DNA of 42,265 bases, from IMG/VR virus record IMGVR_UViG_3300032282_004143, positions 1-42,265 of that record. The stretch is one strand, 5' to 3'. Position 1 is the first letter of the stretch. Each line of letters begins with the position of its first letter. Below the pieces are notes generated by a model. That model was not told where the DNA came from. It saw only the letters and a program-made list of their open reading frames with translations, and did no database searches. The stretch is from a virus. Of this stretch, positions 39,554-42,265 are shown piece after piece. The position numbers and the translations under genes were made by a program.

Positions 39554-40447
39554 ATGAATAAAATGATAATTACACAATTTAGTAAAGACGAAATACAATC
39601 TATAGCCAATCGTTCCAATACTTGGTATTCTTTTATGAATAATTTGGGTTATAAAAAATCTAATGGGTTATCTCGTACACTTGTAAAAAAATGGGTTGTT
39701 GAAAACGGGATTATTTTTAATCCTTCTAGAACAACCAGCCAGCCTCTATCTAAAGAAGAAGCAATCGTGAAATATTTCACAAATAAACCGTTATTTGGAA
39801 ATCCTAAAGGTCGAGTAAAATTTTATATAAAAAAATACAATTTGTTAGAAGAAAAATGTAATATATGCGGGCAAGGAACGATGTGGAATAATTTACCATT
39901 GACGTTGGAATTGGACCACATAAACGGAGAACCGACAGATAATAGATTGGAAAATTTAAGAATTCTTTGTCCCAATTGCCATCAGCAACAACCGACTACA
40001 AATAGAGTAAGAAAAGGAAGAAAACCAACCGATGATGTGGTAATGAAAATCTTTAAAGATAAAAATCCAAAAAATGTAAGACAACTTCTTAATTTTATTG
40101 GAATAGCCGATTGTAAACCAAACTACGATTGGGTATATTCAGTTTTGTATAGAAATGGTGTGGAAACTTGGAACGAAGTGTATGAAAGAAACATAAGTAT
40201 TTTAAAATTAAAATTAGCGGAAAAGAAAAAACGATACATTCACCCATCAAAAGAGGAATTGATTGGCTTGGTTGAAAAATATCCTCTGCTTGAAATAGCA
40301 AAGAATTATAATGTTAGTTCAGTTGCTGTCGCTAAACTTTGCAAAAAGTACAACATACCAACAAAACCGAGAGGATATTGGGCAAAGGTCCGATCAAAAA
40401 ATTTAAGTCCGCGTAATGGCACTGGCTACGAACCAGATTGTGCATAA
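39554..40447 (+). CDS. HNH homing-type endonuclease inserted in the tRNA array
   Basis: A free-standing HNH endonuclease. The nuclease core is CNICGQGTMWNN followed by LELDHINGEPTDNRLEN and ILCPNCHQQQPT (Cys-x2-Cys, Asp-His, Asn and Cys-x2-Cys-His), about residues 105-165. Helix-turn-helix-like DNA-binding segments flank it: an N-terminal TQFSKDEIQSIANRSNTWYS and a C-terminal KEELIGLVEKYPLLEIAKNY with VSSVAVAKLCKKYNIP. The start at 39554 follows the TATATATG context common here and avoids the structured upstream cassette. The last 14 or so codons (LSPRNGTGYEPDCA) are read from inside the next tRNA gene, whose anticodon region holds the stop. The usual family end is near PRGYWAK, so the extension is accidental. 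AT-rich composition fits a mobile gene. Confidence 0.88.
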   Translation: MNKMIITQFSKDEIQSIANRSNTWYSFMNNLGYKKSNGLSRTLVKKWVVENGIIFNPSRTTSQPLSKEEAIVKYFTNKPLFGNPKGRVKFYIKKYNLLEEKCNICGQGTMWNNLPLTLELDHINGEPTDNRLENLRILCPNCHQQQPTTNRVRKGRKPTDDVVMKIFKDKNPKNVRQLLNFIGIADCKPNYDWVYSVLYRNGVETWNEVYERNISILKLKLAEKKKRYIHPSKEELIGLVEKYPLLEIAKNYNVSSVAVAKLCKKYNIPTKPRGYWAKVRSKNLSPRNGTGYEPDCA

Positions 40448-40484
40448 CTGGATTATGAGAGTTCGACTCTCTCCGTGGACACCA
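40407..40484 (+). tRNA. tRNA-like gene overlapped by the HNH gene end
   Basis: Acceptor GTCCGCG with CGTGGAC, A73, encoded CCA and a canonical T-arm GAGAG-TTCGACT-CTCTC. The anticodon arm is irregular: CAGAT with AACTG (one A-A mismatch) around TGTGCAT, which would give UGC (Ala) with G33. It may be degenerate on the HNH side. Confidence 0.6.
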
Positions 40485-40487
40485 TTT

Positions 40488-40518
40488 TGAGTCGCAATAT
40501 GGCGACGATATATCAATT
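40488..40518 (+). ncRNA. Short hairpin cassette
   Basis: GTCGC-AATATG-GCGAC stands alone between two ATTTT spacers. It is too short for a tRNA and may be a remnant or processing signal. Confidence 0.3.
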
Positions 40519-40522
40519 TTAT

Positions 40523-40598
40523 GGCCCTATAGAATAATGGTTGAGTTCGCCGCTCTTTCAAAGCGGAGAGATGGGATCGTGACCCATTGGGGCTACCA
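40523..40598 (+). tRNA. tRNA-Glu (UUC), reversed 54/58 pair
   Basis: Acceptor GGCCCTA with TGGGGCT (two wobbles), anticodon loop CTTTCAA in a perfect stem. T-loop ATCGTGA: A54 and U58 are swapped relative to the norm while U55-C56 and the D-loop GG are kept. Encoded CCA. Confidence 0.87.
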
Positions 40599-40604
40599 AT
40601 TTGT

Positions 40605-40632
40605 TTGACAATATGCTAATTATGTGTACTGT
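40605..40632 (+). promoter_or_regulatory. Internal promoter in the tRNA array
   Basis: TTGACA (40605-40610), a 16-base spacer and TACTGT (40627-40632), just before tRNA-Gln. It restarts transcription downstream of the HNH insertion. Confidence 0.65.
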
Positions 40633-40646
40633 CAGAGCTTAATTGT

Positions 40647-40720
40647 TGACCCTTGGTGTAACGGTAGCACAGCGCACTTTGACTGCGCTTGTCATGGTTC
40701 GAATCCATGAGGGTCAGCCA
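40647..40720 (+). tRNA. tRNA-Gln (UUG)
   Basis: Perfect acceptor TGACCCT with AGGGTCA, G73, anticodon loop CTTTGAC and canonical T-loop TTCGAAT. Encoded CCA. Confidence 0.94.
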
Positions 40721-40726
40721 TTTCAT

Positions 40727-40804
40727 GGTCGTTTAGTTCATCTGGTTGAAGACACTTGCTCGACATGCAAGATTAGGTGAGTTCGATTCTCACAGCGACT
40801 ACCA
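40727..40804 (+). tRNA. tRNA-Val (GAC), with C33
   Basis: Acceptor GGTCGTT with AGCGACT, perfect anticodon stem CTTGC with GCAAG and loop TCGACAT. Read as a 7-base loop the anticodon is GAC, but position 33 is C instead of the near-invariant U. T-loop TTCGATT. Encoded CCA. Confidence 0.75.
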
Positions 40805-40807
40805 TTT

Positions 40808-40879
40808 CATTGCCACTTCAATAGGAGAGTTGAAAAAATATAGTGCAGACTGGTGTTTCCCTCAAGTCAGTCCAATGAT
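40808..40879 (+). ncRNA. Non-tRNA cassette 6 in the array
   Basis: CATTG near the 5' end pairs with CAATG at the 3' end. Inside are TTCAA-TAGGAGAG-TTGAA and GACTG with CAGTC. It ends near CCA but has no tRNA T-arm. It lies between tRNA-Val and a small ORF. Confidence 0.35.
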
Positions 40880-40891
40880 ATATTTATCAAT

Positions 40892-41077
40892 ATGATCGTC
40901 ATACGCAGAGCAGTTGATAAAAACAGAGCATACACTGTTATATTCCTAAAAGGTGAAGAACCTAAATGGATACCTACCAGTGATTATGAACATGCTCGCA
41001 TATTACAGATATATAAGCAGGACAAATATTACGAAGGCATAGAAAACGATTTTACTGATTTTGATATGGTCCAGTAG
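40892..41077 (+). CDS. Hypothetical protein, 61 aa, ending inside tRNA-Ile
   Basis: A small basic and aromatic protein with a likely beta-hairpin start (MIVIRRAVDKNRAYTVIFLK), a Trp-Ile-Pro turn and a helical middle (SDYEHARILQIYKQDKYY). The TAG stop lies at positions 8-10 of the tRNA-Ile gene, so coding and tRNA sequences overlap by ten bases. The ATG at 40892 is preferred over 40853, whose extra codons overlap a structured cassette. No family is recognised. Confidence 0.55.
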   Translation: MIVIRRAVDKNRAYTVIFLKGEEPKWIPTSDYEHARILQIYKQDKYYEGIENDFTDFDMVQ

Positions 41078-41142
41078 CTCAATAGTCAGAGCCTTCGACT
41101 GATAATCGAAAGACCACGGAGCGTAACCGTGCTGGACCACCA
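41068..41142 (+). tRNA. tRNA-Ile (GAU), rewired elbow
   Basis: Perfect acceptor GGTCCAG with CTGGACC, anticodon loop CTGATAA in a perfect stem. T-loop AGCGTAA combines A54-U58 with G55, and the D-loop AATAGTCA has A18-G19. Encoded CCA. Confidence 0.9.
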
Positions 41143-41150
41143 ATTTCTTA

Positions 41151-41178
41151 TTGACATTTCGATAAATTACTACATAGT
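41151..41178 (+). promoter_or_regulatory. Internal promoter in the tRNA array
   Basis: TTGACA (41151-41156), a 16-base spacer and CATAGT (41173-41178), about 22 bases before tRNA-Ala. Confidence 0.65.
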
Positions 41179-41200
41179 TATTCTTGTTAAGGTAAATTAC

Positions 41201-41276
41201 GGGCATATAGCTCAGTTGATAGAGCACCTGATTTGCATTCAGGGGGTCTGGGGTTTGAGTCCCCATATGTCCACCA
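41201..41276 (+). tRNA. tRNA-Ala (UGC), A19-U56 elbow
   Basis: Acceptor GGGCATA with TATGTCC, anticodon loop TTTGCAT in a perfect stem. D-loop AGTTGATA has A19 and the T-loop TTTGAGT has U56, so the usual G19-C56 pair is replaced by A19-U56. Encoded CCA. Confidence 0.9.
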
Positions 41277-41280
41277 TTTT

Positions 41281-41547
41281 CGTTCTTTTATAACATCTTT
41301 GTGGCGGAAAAAGCCTTATCAAATGGGGCTAACGCATTATCTATATGAAGAGTATAGGTAAGTTTCCGCTCTGCGGAGTAGGTAAGGTACTATGCTGAAG
41401 CTTAGGTCGGCCAACCGAAGCTACCAGAGGTATGGTTTGTAAGCCTGAATAACAATGACATTGCGAACCATTACGGTGTGACGACACCATCTGACTGAAT
41501 AACCGAAAGCGCAGAGTTAAGAATGGAGGTAATCATTATTCCTCCCA
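41281..41547 (+). ncRNA. Structured non-coding segment of about 265 bases
   Basis: There is no reading frame of note. Several stems are visible: TCCGC-TCT-GCGGA, GGTGT-GACG-ACACC, ATGGTT with AACCAT over about 35 bases, GCTT-CGG with CCG-AAGC around CCAA, and a 3' GGAGG with CCTCC followed by T-rich sequence. GCGGAAA near the 5' end can also pair with TTTCCGC. It does not match tmRNA or RNase P signatures that I know. Confidence 0.5.
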
Positions 41548-41555
41548 ATTTTTAT

Positions 41556-41631
41556 GCTGGGGTAGCATAGTGGCTAATGCAGTGCGTTTACATCGCACCT
41601 ATCAGGGGTTCGAGTCCCTTCTCCAGTACCA
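41556..41631 (+). tRNA. tRNA-Val (UAC)
   Basis: Acceptor GCTGGGG with CTCCAGT (two wobbles), anticodon loop TTTACAT in a perfect stem, canonical T-loop TTCGAGT. Encoded CCA. Last tRNA in the window. Confidence 0.92.
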
Positions 41632-41708
41632 TTTCACACGTAACTAGGGTGGTCCCTTCGTGGAGTCGCATACGATATAAACGACATATTTTCATGTTTT
41701 TCAATATA

Positions 41709-41743
41709 GTTATTGGTGTGTAGTATAAACAACAACCAATAAC
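41709..41743 (+). promoter_or_regulatory. Leader hairpin before the Ala/Val-rich ORF
   Basis: GTTATTGG (41709-41716) pairs with CCAATAAC (41736-41743) around a 19-base loop. The start codon is four bases after the stem, so folding would affect access to it. Confidence 0.45.
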
Positions 41744-41746
41744 CAT

Positions 41747-42265
41747 ATGAGTAAAATCACTATAGAAAATCTAGCCGCCAGATTGTCGGCTGTTGAAGCT
41801 AAGTTAGCCACGTTGGATGCCATTCAAGCTCCAAGCGTTGATGCATCAAGCATCCAAGAAATAAACATTCGCCTATCCATTGTTGAAACGGCAGTCGATG
41901 GATTGCTTGCAAAGCCTGCTGAAGAAGCAGTCGCCGCATTAGTCGCTGCTCCAGCAGATCAACCGCCTGTTCCAGTCGAGGAAGTGGTGGCATTGAGCCC
42001 TGCCGCAGATGTACCAGCAGCCGCCGCAATTGTAACAGACGTTGTTGAAGCACAAGCAGCAGCCGAAGCACCATCTGCTCCAGAAGTTGCTGAAGTAGTA
42101 GCAGCCGCAGTTGCAGCAGTAGTTAATGCTCCAGCCGATGTGGTCACAAACCCAGAAGCTCTCACAGAAGCAATTGCGGAAGCAGTTGCAGAAGTTGCTA
42201 CCATAGAAGATCCAGTAGTTGCTCAAGCAGCAGCCGATGCTGTTGCTCAGATTATTGAAACAGCA
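41747..42265 (+). CDS. Ala/Val/Glu/Pro-rich protein (3' partial)
   Basis: The frame is open from the ATG to the window edge (173 codons). The first 55 residues look like a coiled coil (ENLAARLSAVEAKLATLDA, then INIRLSIVETAVDGLL). From about residue 58 the protein is low-complexity Ala, Val, Glu and Pro (AAPADQPPVPVEEVVA, AAAVAAVVNAPADVV), with short hydrophobic helices separated by Pro and Asp. This could be a structural, linker or stalk protein. The composition resembles phage tail or head decoration linkers but I cannot assign it. The C-terminus is outside the window. Confidence 0.65.
   Translation, partial: MSKITIENLAARLSAVEAKLATLDAIQAPSVDASSIQEINIRLSIVETAVDGLLAKPAEEAVAALVAAPADQPPVPVEEVVALSPAADVPAAAAIVTDVVEAQAAAEAPSAPEVAEVVAAAVAAVVNAPADVVTNPEALTEAIAEAVAEVATIEDPVVAQAAADAVAQIIETA

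Noticed and set aside
41281-41547. tmRNA or RNase P RNA
   Set aside because: I could not find the conserved tmRNA tag frame or acceptor-like ends, nor the RNase P core sequences.
37683-41631. CRISPR-like regular repeats
   Set aside because: The regular spacing comes from tRNA cassettes separated by ATTT spacers; there are no identical direct repeats with unique spacers.

Overview
The window looks like part of the genome of a large T4-like myovirus (virulent tailed phage) of a Gram-negative host. Direct evidence is a set of T4-type replication and nucleotide genes on the + strand: gp32-like SSB (partial), UvsX recombinase, RNase H/FEN exonuclease, gp41-type helicase, NrdB/NrdA, family B DNA polymerase (gp43), sliding clamp (gp45) and clamp-loader ATPase (gp44). 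A rIIA-rIIB pair and a dense tRNA array support the same view. The Gram-negative host is inferred from two lipoproteins and a CsgG-type outer-membrane channel. I cannot name the host.

Layout. 1-8264: recombination, replication and dNTP synthesis, closed by an intrinsic terminator. 8307-9606: small genes of unknown function, then a second terminator. 9608-16481: a MoxR-type AAA+ ATPase with its VWA/metallopeptidase-like partner, then rIIA, rIIB and a small gene, each block with TTGACA-type promoters. 16496-22303: a surface and glycan island (two related small proteins, one with a long Thr/Pro mucin-like tail, a multidomain glycosyltransferase, a second glycosyltransferase, a methyltransferase and a polysaccharide-deacetylase-like protein). 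It is AT-richer and uses many ATA Ile codons, suggesting a different origin. 22344-27725: a P-loop RNA/nucleotide kinase, then polymerase, clamp, clamp loader and a 2H phosphoesterase. 27732-29303: the only clear minus-strand gene. 29338-30723: an RNA ligase and a small gene. 30767-36681: an overlapping-gene operon for curli-type secretion (CsgF, CsgG), an amyloid-like repeat protein, a FecR-domain protein and a CHASE2 class III adenylate cyclase, followed by a glycine-zipper lipoprotein. 36702-37678: promoters, a tiny ORF, a long non-coding stretch and a holin-like gene. 37683-41631: about 18 recognisable tRNAs, three aberrant tRNA-like genes and several non-tRNA structured cassettes, interrupted by an HNH endonuclease gene. 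41747 to the end: an Ala/Val-rich ORF running off the window.

Two things stand out. (1) The csgF-csgG-amyloid-fecR-cyclase operon could build an export channel, a secreted fibre-like protein and a membrane-linked cAMP signal on the infected cell. (2) Several tRNAs have rewired elbows. Five replace the universal G18-U55 pair by A18-G55 while keeping G19-C56, one has A19-U56, and two or three have the 54/58 pair reversed to A54-U58. The phage also encodes a kinase, a 2H phosphodiesterase resembling the CPD domain of Trl1-type tRNA ligases and an RNA ligase, which together could heal and seal broken tRNA.

Most genes lack a visible Shine-Dalgarno sequence. Several promoters (TTGACA, 16-18 bp spacer, TATAGT-like) have their -10 box only 5-9 bases before the start codon, predicting leaderless mRNAs.
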